Positions 1-5,648 of a DNA stretch of 6,695 bases are shown one piece after another (positions within the stretch are counted from its first letter, which is position 1; every line of letters begins with the position of its first letter). The notes beneath the pieces were generated by a model. It was not told where the DNA came from. It ran no database searches and saw nothing but the letters and a program-made list of their open reading frames with translations. The DNA comes from DASXIW01 sp036497785 (GTDB taxonomy: Bacteria > Pseudomonadota > Alphaproteobacteria > Acetobacterales > Acetobacteraceae): the NCBI GenBank assembly GCA_036497785.1, contig DASXIW010000103.1:1-6695 (forward strand). The letters run 5' to 3'. A program made the translations under genes and the position numbers.

Positions 1-1
1 G

Positions 2-139
2 CACCTGCAAGGCTATCAGGGCACCGGCATCGCGTCCGAGCAGGTCAGCGGCGGCTCAACCCAGATCGTCCTGTCCGACAACACGAGCATCTCCCTGCCC
101 GGCGTCGCGGTCTCCTCCACCAATCAGCTTTTTGGATAA
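2..139 (+). CDS. C-terminal end of an RTX/hemolysin-type calcium-binding or surface protein (5' end outside window)
   Basis: The frame is open from the left edge and ends at TAA 137-139, giving the last 45 residues: it begins HLQGYQGTGIASEQ and ends STNQLFG. The pattern 'HLxGY...GGSTQIVLSDNTSISLPGV' is a short beta-rich module with a polar-loop 'LSDxTSIxLxGV' strand. Modules of this kind are common at the C-terminus of large secreted RTX/hemolysin-type calcium-binding proteins in alphaproteobacteria, where the tail acts as a type I secretion signal region. No calcium-binding nonapeptide (GGxGxDxLx) lies in the visible part, so the family call rests on the tail pattern alone. Codon choice (many C/G third positions, no internal stop) supports a real gene. 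It converges on the next gene, with 65 bases between the two stop codons. Confidence 0.6.
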   Translation, partial: HLQGYQGTGIASEQVSGGSTQIVLSDNTSISLPGVAVSSTNQLFG

Positions 140-171
140 TCGCCCGAACCAGCAGCGACCCAGGCCCATAA

Positions 172-193
172 CCGGCCAAATTCCGGCGGCCGG
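172..193. terminator. Weak inverted repeat between convergent genes, possible shared terminator
   Basis: CCGGCC (172-177) and GGCCGG (188-193) can pair as a 6-bp stem with a 10-base loop, in the 65-base gap between two converging stop codons. There is no T-run on either side, so this is not a classic intrinsic terminator. GC-rich DNA throws up such stems by chance. The position is the main argument for it. Confidence 0.2.
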
Positions 194-204
194 CCCTCGG
201 ATAA

Positions 205-711
205 TCATCGGTCCCGCTTGGCCTGGGCAACTTTCCCGGCCCGCGACACGCGCCCGACCTCGCGCGGATCGGTCTTCACCATGGGCCGGCGGCTCGCCTT
301 TGGCTGCATGCCCTTGGCGGCCGTGTCGCCGCCCCCGGGATGCCGAGTCTTAGGTGCCGCCTGCTTCATCGCCGCCGCCTTGCGCGTCAATTCGGCCTGG
401 GTTGGCGCGGCCAGCTTCCGCAGCGCCCCGGTCACCCGCCCCAGCGCGTCCACCAAAAGCTCCGCTTTCGCCTCGGTCCCGGCATTCTCGCGCGCCGCCA
501 CGGCACCTTTCGGATCGGCCTTGCCGCGGATCTCCCGCTTCTGCTGCCGCCCCATCCGCCGCGCCCGGTCGCGTGCCGATCGCAGCCGCTTGGCCAAAGC
601 CTGCAATCCCTCCTTGGAAAGCCTGTTCAGCGCCGGCGGCTTCGTCTGCGCCACCATCTCACGCTCGGTCACGCTCAAAAGCCGGTCTTCGGGATTTATT
701 CGCGCACGCAT
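205..711 (-). CDS. Basic conserved-looking hypothetical protein, 168 residues
   Basis: The function is not recognised. The frame is open up to 897, but the start is placed at ATG 711-709 because a perfect AGGAGG (minus strand, 722-717) lies 5 bases before it. The 62 codons further upstream (Cys/Ser/Gly-rich, starting MIARTRCCPC) look non-coding. The protein has no signal peptide or membrane segment. About 42 of 168 residues are Lys/Arg against 17 Asp/Glu, so it is strongly basic. Residues 1-60 hold the most ordered part, with 'RLLSVTEREMV', a 'PPALNRLSKEGLQALAKRL' helix, and then the Arg-rich 'RSARDRARRMGRQQKREIRGK'. Residues 70-110 are probably a helix (NAGTEAKAELLVDALGRV). The last 60 residues are low-complexity Lys/Arg/Ala/Pro and probably disordered. 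This composition fits nucleic-acid binding, but that is inference only. It resembles small basic hypothetical proteins I recall from alphaproteobacteria. It stands alone on its strand. Confidence 0.72.
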   Translation of the reverse strand: MRARINPEDRLLSVTEREMVAQTKPPALNRLSKEGLQALAKRLRSARDRARRMGRQQKREIRGKADPKGAVAARENAGTEAKAELLVDALGRVTGALRKLAAPTQAELTRKAAAMKQAAPKTRHPGGGDTAAKGMQPKASRRPMVKTDPREVGRVSRAGKVAQAKRDR

Positions 712-716
712 GGCCG

Positions 717-722
717 CCTCCT
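717..722 (-). promoter_or_regulatory. Ribosome binding site fixing the start of the 168-residue basic protein
   Basis: On the minus strand this reads AGGAGG, a perfect anti-Shine-Dalgarno match, followed by 5 bases and ATG at 711. No comparable site precedes the in-frame upstream candidates, so it decides the start. Confidence 0.75.
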
Positions 723-792
723 GATCATTGGGTTTTACCGATGCAATAGTCTGGTCACGGAACGCCGCCCCTCCGCAACAGCTTCCCAACAC

Positions 793-806
793 CGGGGTTT
801 GCCCCG
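793..806. repeat. Small hairpin in the divergent spacer before the molybdenum hydroxylase gene
   Basis: CGGGG (793-797) and CCCCG (802-806) form a perfect 5-bp stem with a 4-base TTTG loop. It lies in the non-coding spacer between the divergently transcribed basic-protein gene and the molybdenum hydroxylase gene, about 60 bases before the latter's start. It could be part of a 5' leader or an operator. It is short enough to be chance in GC-rich DNA. Confidence 0.3.
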
Positions 807-816
807 AATGGTGCGA

Positions 817-850
817 TCCCGCATCGGACGCTACTGTCCCGCATCGGCCG
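817..850. promoter_or_regulatory. Paired 14-base direct repeat upstream of the molybdenum hydroxylase gene, possible operator
   Basis: TCCCGCATCGGACG (817-830) and TCCCGCATCGGCCG (837-850) match at 13 of 14 positions. They start exactly 20 bases apart, which is close to two turns of the helix and would put two copies on the same face of the DNA. The second copy ends 19 bases before the chosen start codon at 870. Same-face direct repeats close to a start are typical of sites bound by a dimeric or cooperative regulator. No regulator gene adjoins, and no known operator consensus was recognised. Confidence 0.35.
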
Positions 851-859
851 GCGCGGGAT

Positions 860-863
860 GGAG
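860..863 (+). promoter_or_regulatory. Ribosome binding site choosing ATG 870 for the molybdenum hydroxylase
   Basis: GGAG at 860-863 is followed by 6 bases and ATG 870-872. The competing in-frame ATG at 858 has only a weak G-rich stretch upstream and would place this GGAG inside the gene. The start at 870 also gives the usual short N-terminus before the FGQSLARKEDTRLLTG block. Confidence 0.6.
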
Positions 864-869
864 ACATAC

Positions 870-3197
870 ATGGGCAGCAACGCGTTCGGGCAATCACTGG
901 CTCGCAAGGAAGACACGAGGCTGCTGACCGGCGCCGGCCGCTTCACCGCCGATCTCCTCCGCCCCGGCATGGCCCACGCCGCCATGCTGCGCAGCCCGCA
1001 CGCCCATGCCGATATCCTCTCCATCGACACTGCCGCCGCCCGCGCCATGCCTGGCGTGCTGGCCGTGCTCACCGCCGCCGAATACGCGGCCGACGGCCTC
1101 GGCGGCATCCCCTCCGGCAGCGCCTTGATCCGCTTCCCCGGCACCCCCGCCGATCAGGATTTCGCCTTCCGCCCCGCCCGCCCCGCCTTGGCAAACGGCC
1201 GCGTACGCTTCGCGGGCGACAGCGTGGCCATGGTAGTGGCCGAAACCGCTCGCCAGGCTCAGGACGCCGCCGAGGCGATCGACGTCGCCTACGAAATCCG
1301 GCCCTGCGTCACCGGCACCGCCGCCGCAACGGCGTCCGACGCGCCGCTGGTATGGGACGAGGCGTCGGGAAATATCTGCTTCCGCTGGTCCGCCGGCGAT
1401 GCCGCCGCCGTCGATGCCGCCTTCGCGGCCGCGCACCACGTCGTGCGCCTGCCCGCCATCAACAACCGCATCCATGTCGCGGCGCTTGAGGCGCGCGGCG
1501 CCATCGGCGAATACGACACCGCAACCGGCCGCTACACATTATCCACCGGCAGCCAGATGCCGCATTCCCTGAAAGATGCGTTGGCCCGAATCTTCGCCCT
1601 CCCGCCCGACCGGTTCCGTGTGCGCGTGGCCGATGTCGGCGGCAGCTTCGGCATCAAGAACGCGCTCTACCCCGAACAGATCCTGGTGCTCTGGGCGGCA
1701 CGACGCCTCGGCCGGATCGTCGCCTGGATCGGCGAGCGCGCCGACGGCTTCCTGTCGGACTACCACGCCCGCGACAACGAAACCCTAGGCGAACTCGCGC
1801 TGGACGCCGAAGGCCGCTTTCTCGCCTTGCGCGTCGCCTCCATTGCCGCCATCGGCGCCTATCTCGCGCCCAAGGGCCAGCTTTCGCCCACCACCAACAC
1901 TCAGGCCCTGGCGGGGGTGTACCGCCTGCCCGCCATCCATGTCTCCGTCACCGGCGTGTTCAGCCACACCGCCCCCACCGAGGTCTATCGCGGCGCCGGA
2001 CGGCCCGAAGCGGTGTATTTGCTGGAACGGCTGGTGGACCACGCGGCGCGCGAGACGGGCATCGACCGGGAGGTCCTGCGCCGCCGCAACCTGCTCACCC
2101 CGGCCGACCTGCCCTACGCCACCGCCCTCGGCCTGCGCTACGACAGCGGCGACTTCCCCGCCATGCTCTCAACCGGCTTGCAGCGCGCCGACGCGGCCGG
2201 CTTTCCCACCCGCCGCGCCGCCGCCCGCAACGCCGGCAAGCTGCGCGGCATTGGCTGGGCGCACTATTGCGAGCGCGTTGCCGGCGGCTGGGCCGAAAAT
2301 GCCTGGCTGGAACTCGCCCCTAGCGGTCGCCTCACTTTGCTCATTGGCACCATGTCGAACGGCCAGGGCCACGAGACCGCCTATGCCCAACTCGCCGCTG
2401 CCCAACTGGGCCTGGACCCCGACGCTATCGACGTGATCCAGGGCGACACCGACCGCATCCCTTCCGGCGGCGGCACTGGCGGCTCCGCCTCCATCTCCAT
2501 CGGCGGCGCGGCCCTCGCCTCAGCTTCCGCCGGTCTGATTAGCCAGGCCCTGCCACTGGCCGCCGACGCGCTGGAAGCGTCACAGACCGACATCGCATTC
2601 ACCGACGGCGCCTTTCGCATCGTCGGCACCGACCGGCGCATCGGCCTCGCCGACATCGCCGCCCGCCTCGGCCAGAACGGCGCCCCGGACATGCTGGCCG
2701 GCACTGGCTTCTGGAATCCGGACACCCCCACCTTCCCCAATGGCTGCCACGTCGCCGAGGTGGAAATCGACCCCGAGACCGGCGCCTGGTCGCTCGTCGC
2801 CTACACCATGCTCCATGATTTCGGCCGCGTGCTGAACCCGATGCTGCTGCAAGGCCAGCTCCAGGGCGGCGTCACCCAGGGCATCGGCCAGGCTGCCTGC
2901 GAGCGCGTGGTGCACGACCCGGAATCCTGCCAGCTCCTCACCGGCTCCTTCATGGACTATCAAATTCCGCGCGCCGACGAACTCCCGGCGCTGAGGCTGG
3001 AGACTCTCCCCACCGCCGCCCCCAGCCACCCGCTGGGCATCAAAGGCTGCGGCGAGGCCGGTGCCGCCGGGGCACCGCCGGCGGTGATGAACGCGCTGCT
3101 GGACGCGCTGGCGCCCTTGGGCGTGCACAGGCTGGACATGCCCGCCACGCCAGAGCGGGTCTGGCAGGCGATCAGGAAAGCCCAGCCCGCCGCATAG
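870..3197 (+). CDS. Xanthine dehydrogenase/aldehyde oxidase-family molybdopterin-binding large subunit (CoxL-like, form II type)
   Basis: The protein has 775 residues, a normal length for the catalytic Mo-MCD (molybdopterin cytosine dinucleotide) subunit of trimeric bacterial molybdenum hydroxylases, which oxidise aldehydes, N-heterocycles or purines using water. The N-terminal aldehyde oxidase a/b-hammerhead domain starts with FGQSLARKEDTRLLTGAGRF (6-25) and includes FAGDSVAMVVAET. The Mo-binding part shows GGSFGIK (257-263) and VYRGAGR (372-378), the form II version of the active-site loop; true CO dehydrogenases carry AYRCSFR with a Cys. It also shows NGQGHETAYAQ (497-507), QGDTD (524-528), GTGGSAS (535-541), QLQGGVTQGIGQA (663-675) and GCGEAG (726-731). 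Glu729 is the expected catalytic base. The usual 'MEPR' stretch reads LEAR (206-209). No signal peptide is seen, so it is cytoplasmic. The [2Fe-2S] and FAD subunit genes that normally adjoin it are absent on both sides. The substrate cannot be read from sequence. An in-frame ATG at 858 is the alternative start. Confidence 0.9.
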   Translation: MGSNAFGQSLARKEDTRLLTGAGRFTADLLRPGMAHAAMLRSPHAHADILSIDTAAARAMPGVLAVLTAAEYAADGLGGIPSGSALIRFPGTPADQDFAFRPARPALANGRVRFAGDSVAMVVAETARQAQDAAEAIDVAYEIRPCVTGTAAATASDAPLVWDEASGNICFRWSAGDAAAVDAAFAAAHHVVRLPAINNRIHVAALEARGAIGEYDTATGRYTLSTGSQMPHSLKDALARIFALPPDRFRVRVADVGGSFGIKNALYPEQILVLWAARRLGRIVAWIGERADGFLSDYHARDNETLGELALDAEGRFLALRVASIAAIGAYLAPKGQLSPTTNTQALAGVYRLPAIHVSVTGVFSHTAPTEVYRGAGRPEAVYLLERLVDHAARETGIDREVLRRRNLLTPADLPYATALGLRYDSGDFPAMLSTGLQRADAAGFPTRRAAARNAGKLRGIGWAHYCERVAGGWAENAWLELAPSGRLTLLIGTMSNGQGHETAYAQLAAAQLGLDPDAIDVIQGDTDRIPSGGGTGGSASISIGGAALASASAGLISQALPLAADALEASQTDIAFTDGAFRIVGTDRRIGLADIAARLGQNGAPDMLAGTGFWNPDTPTFPNGCHVAEVEIDPETGAWSLVAYTMLHDFGRVLNPMLLQGQLQGGVTQGIGQAACERVVHDPESCQLLTGSFMDYQIPRADELPALRLETLPTAAPSHPLGIKGCGEAGAAGAPPAVMNALLDALAPLGVHRLDMPATPERVWQAIRKAQPAA

Positions 3198-3752
3198 CTA
3201 CGCCGCCTTCAGCCGATCCGAAAAGCTCTTGCGGAATTTCTGCACCTTCGGCGCCACCACGGCGCGGCAATAGCCGCTCCACGGATTGCGGTTGAAATAA
3301 TCGTGGTGCTCCGGCTCGGCCGGCCAGAATTTCTCCAACGGCACGATTTCCGTCACCAGCTTCCCGTCCCAGATGCCGGATTGCTCGATCTCCCGGGTGA
3401 TCTTCTCCGCAGCTTCGCGCTGCGCCTCGTCATGGGTGAAGATCACCGAGCGGTATTGCGGGCCGATATCGTTACCCTGGCGGTTCAGCGTGGTGGGATC
3501 GTGGATGGTGTAGAATACTCGCAACAAATCCTCGTAGCTCACTTCGGCCGGGTCGAACGTGATCTGCACCACCTCGGCATGCCCGGTCTGCTTGCCGCAG
3601 ACCTGCTCATAGCTCGGGTTGTCCACATGCCCGCCCGAATAGCCGGACATCACCGCGCTGACGCCGCGCAGGCCGAGATAGACCGCCTCCAGGCACCAGA
3701 AGCATCCTCCACCCAAGGTGGCGAGCTGTTTGCCATTCTCCTGTTCCGGCAT
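3198..3752 (-). CDS. msrA: Peptide-methionine (S)-S-oxide reductase MsrA
   Basis: MsrA reduces methionine-S-sulfoxide, free or in protein, back to methionine with thioredoxin as electron donor, and so repairs oxidative damage in the cytoplasm. The 184-residue protein has the signature GGGCFWCLEA, with catalytic Cys17. It also has GYSGG (37-41), TGHAEVVQITFDP with the conserved Glu60, HDPTTLNRQGNDIGPQYRS (84-102), and the C-terminal GYCRAVVAPKVQKFRKSF, whose Cys162 is the likely resolving cysteine. There is no fused MsrB domain. The start at 3752 is set by a perfect AGGAGG 7 bases upstream; the frame stays open to 3809 but that extension lacks a comparable site. Its stop codon abuts the stop of the converging molybdenum hydroxylase gene with no base between (TAG|CTA). 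A kinase-like reading frame on the same strand overlaps its first 146 bases in another frame. Confidence 0.96.
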   Translation of the reverse strand: MPEQENGKQLATLGGGCFWCLEAVYLGLRGVSAVMSGYSGGHVDNPSYEQVCGKQTGHAEVVQITFDPAEVSYEDLLRVFYTIHDPTTLNRQGNDIGPQYRSVIFTHDEAQREAAEKITREIEQSGIWDGKLVTEIVPLEKFWPAEPEHHDYFNRNPWSGYCRAVVAPKVQKFRKSFSDRLKAA

Positions 3753-4629
3753 GATCGTTCCTCCTGTTCCCGCCCCTAGATTGGGGCCGTGCGCCGGCTT
3801 GTCCAGCACGTCTCCGGGCCGTCGTCCGGACGACGGCCCTACGGCGCGCGGCGCTGGCAGTGCGCTGCATCGCGTCCTCGCCGGACGGCGGGGTCAATGT
3901 CACCTGCGTCCCCTCGCCCAGCCGGCTTTTCAGTTCTAGCACCGCGCCATGCATGGCAATCAATTGCTGGGCCAGCGGCAGCCCGATGCCGGCACCCGCC
4001 TTCACCCGGTCCAGCCCGCTATCGGCCTGCCAGAACACGTCGAACACGTTCGCCACATGCGAGTCGGCAATGCCGATGCCGCTATCGGTGACGGTAATCA
4101 CCGCACCGCCATCGGCACCGGGCGCCAGCGCGACCGAGACCCGGCCGCCGGCCGGCGTGAATTTCACCGCGTTCCCGGCGACGTTCAGCAGCGCCTGGCG
4201 CTCGTTGATCAGTGCAAGCAAATGCTGGCCGCTGCGCAGGATATGGCCGGCATAGTCCCGGTATTCCGGTGCCCCGATCGGCCCCAACGCCTCCTGGTGC
4301 ATGATCTCGCCGAAGCCGATCACTGCGTTCAGCGGCGTGCGCAATTCATGGCTCATCGCGGCGAGAAAGCCGGATTTCACCCGGTTGCCGGCTCCCTCCC
4401 CCGGAAACGACACGATGCTCCACTGGCGAATCCCGTCCGGGGAGAACGCAATGCGGCGCTTGCCCGCCTCGTCCGGATGCGGCGCCGAACGCATGACGAA
4501 AGCCTGGTTGGCAGCCAGGCAGGCGCCGTCGGCGTCGAGGACCGCCATGGCATCGGACATGGCATCGAGCATGGCGCGTACCGCCTCAAATGCCGGATCG
4601 GATCCGGCGCACGTCGGCATCGTCGGCAT
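3607..4629 (-). CDS. PAS/HisKA sensor histidine kinase, internally deleted and probably decayed
   Basis: Numbering from the ATG at 4629 (341 codons), the frame shows a short PAS-like stretch at about 16-75 (LDAMSDAMAVLDADGACLAANQAF). The H-box is MSHELRTPLNAVIGF with phospho-acceptor His94, followed by a DHp helix ending in GQHLLALIN. Then come an N-box (NVAGNAVKFTPAGG, Asn153), a G1 box (DSGIGI, 182-187) and a G2 box (GAGIGLPLA). His to Asn is only 59 residues where about 105-120 is usual. The join at LIN|ERQALLN (near 4203) skips the second DHp helix and the first part of the ATPase domain. Kinase homology ends near 3885 (EGTQVTLTPP). The frame then runs about 90 codons further as Arg-rich nonsense and 146 bases into msrA, so the true end seems lost. 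No membrane segment and no partner response regulator are seen. An alternative TTG start lies at 4641. Homology is sure; function is doubtful. Confidence 0.62.
   Translation of the reverse strand: MPTMPTCAGSDPAFEAVRAMLDAMSDAMAVLDADGACLAANQAFVMRSAPHPDEAGKRRIAFSPDGIRQWSIVSFPGEGAGNRVKSGFLAAMSHELRTPLNAVIGFGEIMHQEALGPIGAPEYRDYAGHILRSGQHLLALINERQALLNVAGNAVKFTPAGGRVSVALAPGADGGAVITVTDSGIGIADSHVANVFDVFWQADSGLDRVKAGAGIGLPLAQQLIAMHGAVLELKSRLGEGTQVTLTPPSGEDAMQRTASAARRRAVVRTTARRRAGQAGARPQSRGGNRRNDHAGTGEWQTARHLGWRMLLVPGGGLSRPARRQRGDVRLFGRACGQPEL
3760..3765 (-). promoter_or_regulatory. Ribosome binding site of msrA
   Basis: On the minus strand this reads AGGAGG, 7 bases before ATG 3752. It selects the 184-residue MsrA over the 19-residue longer form. 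It also shows that msrA is translated from its own site, although the kinase frame passes through it. Confidence 0.75.
3816..3839. repeat. Perfect 24-base palindrome between the kinase homology and msrA
   Basis: GGGCCGTCGTCC (3816-3827) is followed directly by its exact reverse complement (3828-3839). As RNA it could fold into a stem of about 10 bp with a 4-base loop. It sits about 64 bases upstream of the msrA start, beyond the end of recognisable kinase homology. No T-run follows on either strand, so it is not a textbook intrinsic terminator. It could be a terminator of the original kinase gene, a dyad operator for msrA, or a copy of a dispersed palindromic element. The palindrome is certain; its role is not. 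Confidence 0.55.
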
Positions 4630-4691
4630 ACGTTCTGGCAACCCTTTCTGCCACGGCTCCTACCATGGCCTGATTCGCGCCGGAAGCGCAG

Positions 4692-4841
4692 GGGCGATCA
4701 TGCCTCTCGCAATTTGGAACGGCGCGCTGACCCGAAACAAGCTCGCCGCTCGGCTATTTTGCGAAAACCGGCTTCTCAAACGCCGTTCGGCCGGGTTCAG
4801 GCGCGCCGTCTTGAGCGTTCCGCCGGGCTGGGCGATCATGC
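4692..4841. repeat. Two identical 12-mers in the divergent kinase/SDR spacer
   Basis: GGGCGATCATGC occurs at 4692-4703 and again at 4830-4841, 138 bases apart, both in the 248-base spacer between the kinase frame (-) and the SDR gene (+). The second copy ends 36 bases before the SDR start. The spacer has no convincing gene: a small plus-strand frame from 4700 runs out of frame into the SDR gene and lacks a good ribosome site. No clear -35/-10 pair was seen. The repeat may be a regulator site or chance. Confidence 0.25.
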
Positions 4842-4877
4842 GGCGGCGTATCGCATTCCAGAGGGAAGACAATCATC

Positions 4878-5633
4878 ATGGCCTTCGATTTCACCGGCCG
4901 CCGCGTCGTCGTATGCGGCGCCAGCCGCGGCATTGGCCGTTCCATTGCCCTGGGCTTCGCGCAGGCCGGCGCGGCGGTATCCATTTGCGCGCGCGGCGCG
5001 GACGCGCTGGAAGCAACCCGCGCGGAAGTGGCCGCGTTCGGCAATAATGCCCATGCCGCGACCTGCGACCTTGCCGATGCAAGCGTGATCGCCGGATATA
5101 TCGGGAAAGCCGCAACCGCTCTCGGCGGGATCGACGTTCTGGTCAATAATGCGTCGGGTTTCGGCATGACCGATGACGAAGCGGGATGGATGGCGGGATT
5201 CCAGGTGGACATCATGGCCATCGTGCGGGCCAGCCACGCCGCGCTGCCCTATCTGGAAAAGGCCGAATCTGGCAGCATCGTCTCGATTTCGTCCATTTCG
5301 GCCATGCACTCCTCCACGCGCAGCGCCCCCTATGGCGCGGTGAAGGCGGCGGTCAACCATTACACCAGCAGCCAGAGCGTGATGCTGGCGCCGAACGGCA
5401 TCCGGGTGAATGCGGTCGCCCCCGGCTCCATCGAATTTCCGGGCGGAAGCTGGGAGCAGCGCAAGAACGAAGGCTCGCCGCTTTATGCCAACGTGCTGGG
5501 CAAGCTCGCCGCCCAGGGGCGGCTGGGGCGGCCGGAGGAGATCGCCAATGTGGTGTTGTTCCTGGCCTCGCCCTACGCCAATTGGGTGACCGGGCAGACC
5601 ATCATCGTCGATGGCGGACAGTTGCAGGGCTGA
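4878..5633 (+). CDS. Short-chain dehydrogenase/reductase (classical SDR, NAD(P)-dependent)
   Basis: The protein has 251 residues, the normal size for a cytoplasmic classical SDR with a single Rossmann fold. The cofactor loop is CGASRGIG (13-20), with Cys in place of the usual first Thr. Then come an acidic DLAD (64-67) that contacts adenine in the family, NNAS (90-93), and the catalytic Ser139 and Tyr152-x3-Lys156 (YGAVK). The C-terminal GRLGRPEEIANVVLFLASPYANWVTGQTIIVDGG is the typical subunit-contact and cofactor region. The Asn of the catalytic tetrad is Asp111 (FQVDIMAIVRA), a change seen in other SDRs. An AGGGA lies 11-15 bases before ATG 4878. The dehydratase gene follows after 15 bases, so the two are probably co-transcribed. 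Automatic labels would be '3-oxoacyl-ACP reductase-like'. From its neighbour I infer a sugar or sugar-acid dehydrogenase instead. The substrate is not readable from sequence. Confidence 0.92.
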   Translation: MAFDFTGRRVVVCGASRGIGRSIALGFAQAGAAVSICARGADALEATRAEVAAFGNNAHAATCDLADASVIAGYIGKAATALGGIDVLVNNASGFGMTDDEAGWMAGFQVDIMAIVRASHAALPYLEKAESGSIVSISSISAMHSSTRSAPYGAVKAAVNHYTSSQSVMLAPNGIRVNAVAPGSIEFPGGSWEQRKNEGSPLYANVLGKLAAQGRLGRPEEIANVVLFLASPYANWVTGQTIIVDGGQLQG

Positions 5634-5648
5634 ATGGGAAGCAGGGAC

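Noticed and set aside
711..897. N-terminal 62-residue extension of the basic protein
   Set aside because: The upstream residues are Cys/Ser/Gly-rich and unlike the rest, they cover the divergent spacer and repeats, and the perfect AGGAGG points to ATG 711.
728..1489. A 253-codon plus-strand frame over the start of the molybdenum hydroxylase
   Set aside because: Its Arg/His/Pro-rich translation is the frame-shifted shadow of the real 775-residue protein, which holds all motifs in the other frame.
2580..3128. A 182-codon minus-strand frame inside the molybdenum hydroxylase gene
   Set aside because: It is antisense to conserved active-site coding sequence; the Gly/His-rich composition is a GC-bias artefact.
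870..3197. Carbon monoxide dehydrogenase large subunit (CoxL form I)
   Set aside because: The active-site loop reads VYRGAGR, not AYRCSFR, so the Cys that holds the Mo-Cu site is absent, and no coxM or coxS gene adjoins.
4700..4877. Possible small plus-strand gene (starts MPLAIWNGALTRNK) in the spacer before the SDR
   Set aside because: There is no good ribosome site, the frame simply runs on into the SDR gene in the wrong frame, and the sequence has no recognisable features.
3949..5088. A 379-codon plus-strand frame opposite the kinase and running into the SDR
   Set aside because: It is antisense to the kinase homology, crosses the spacer and then overlaps the SDR start out of frame. No protein family features were seen.
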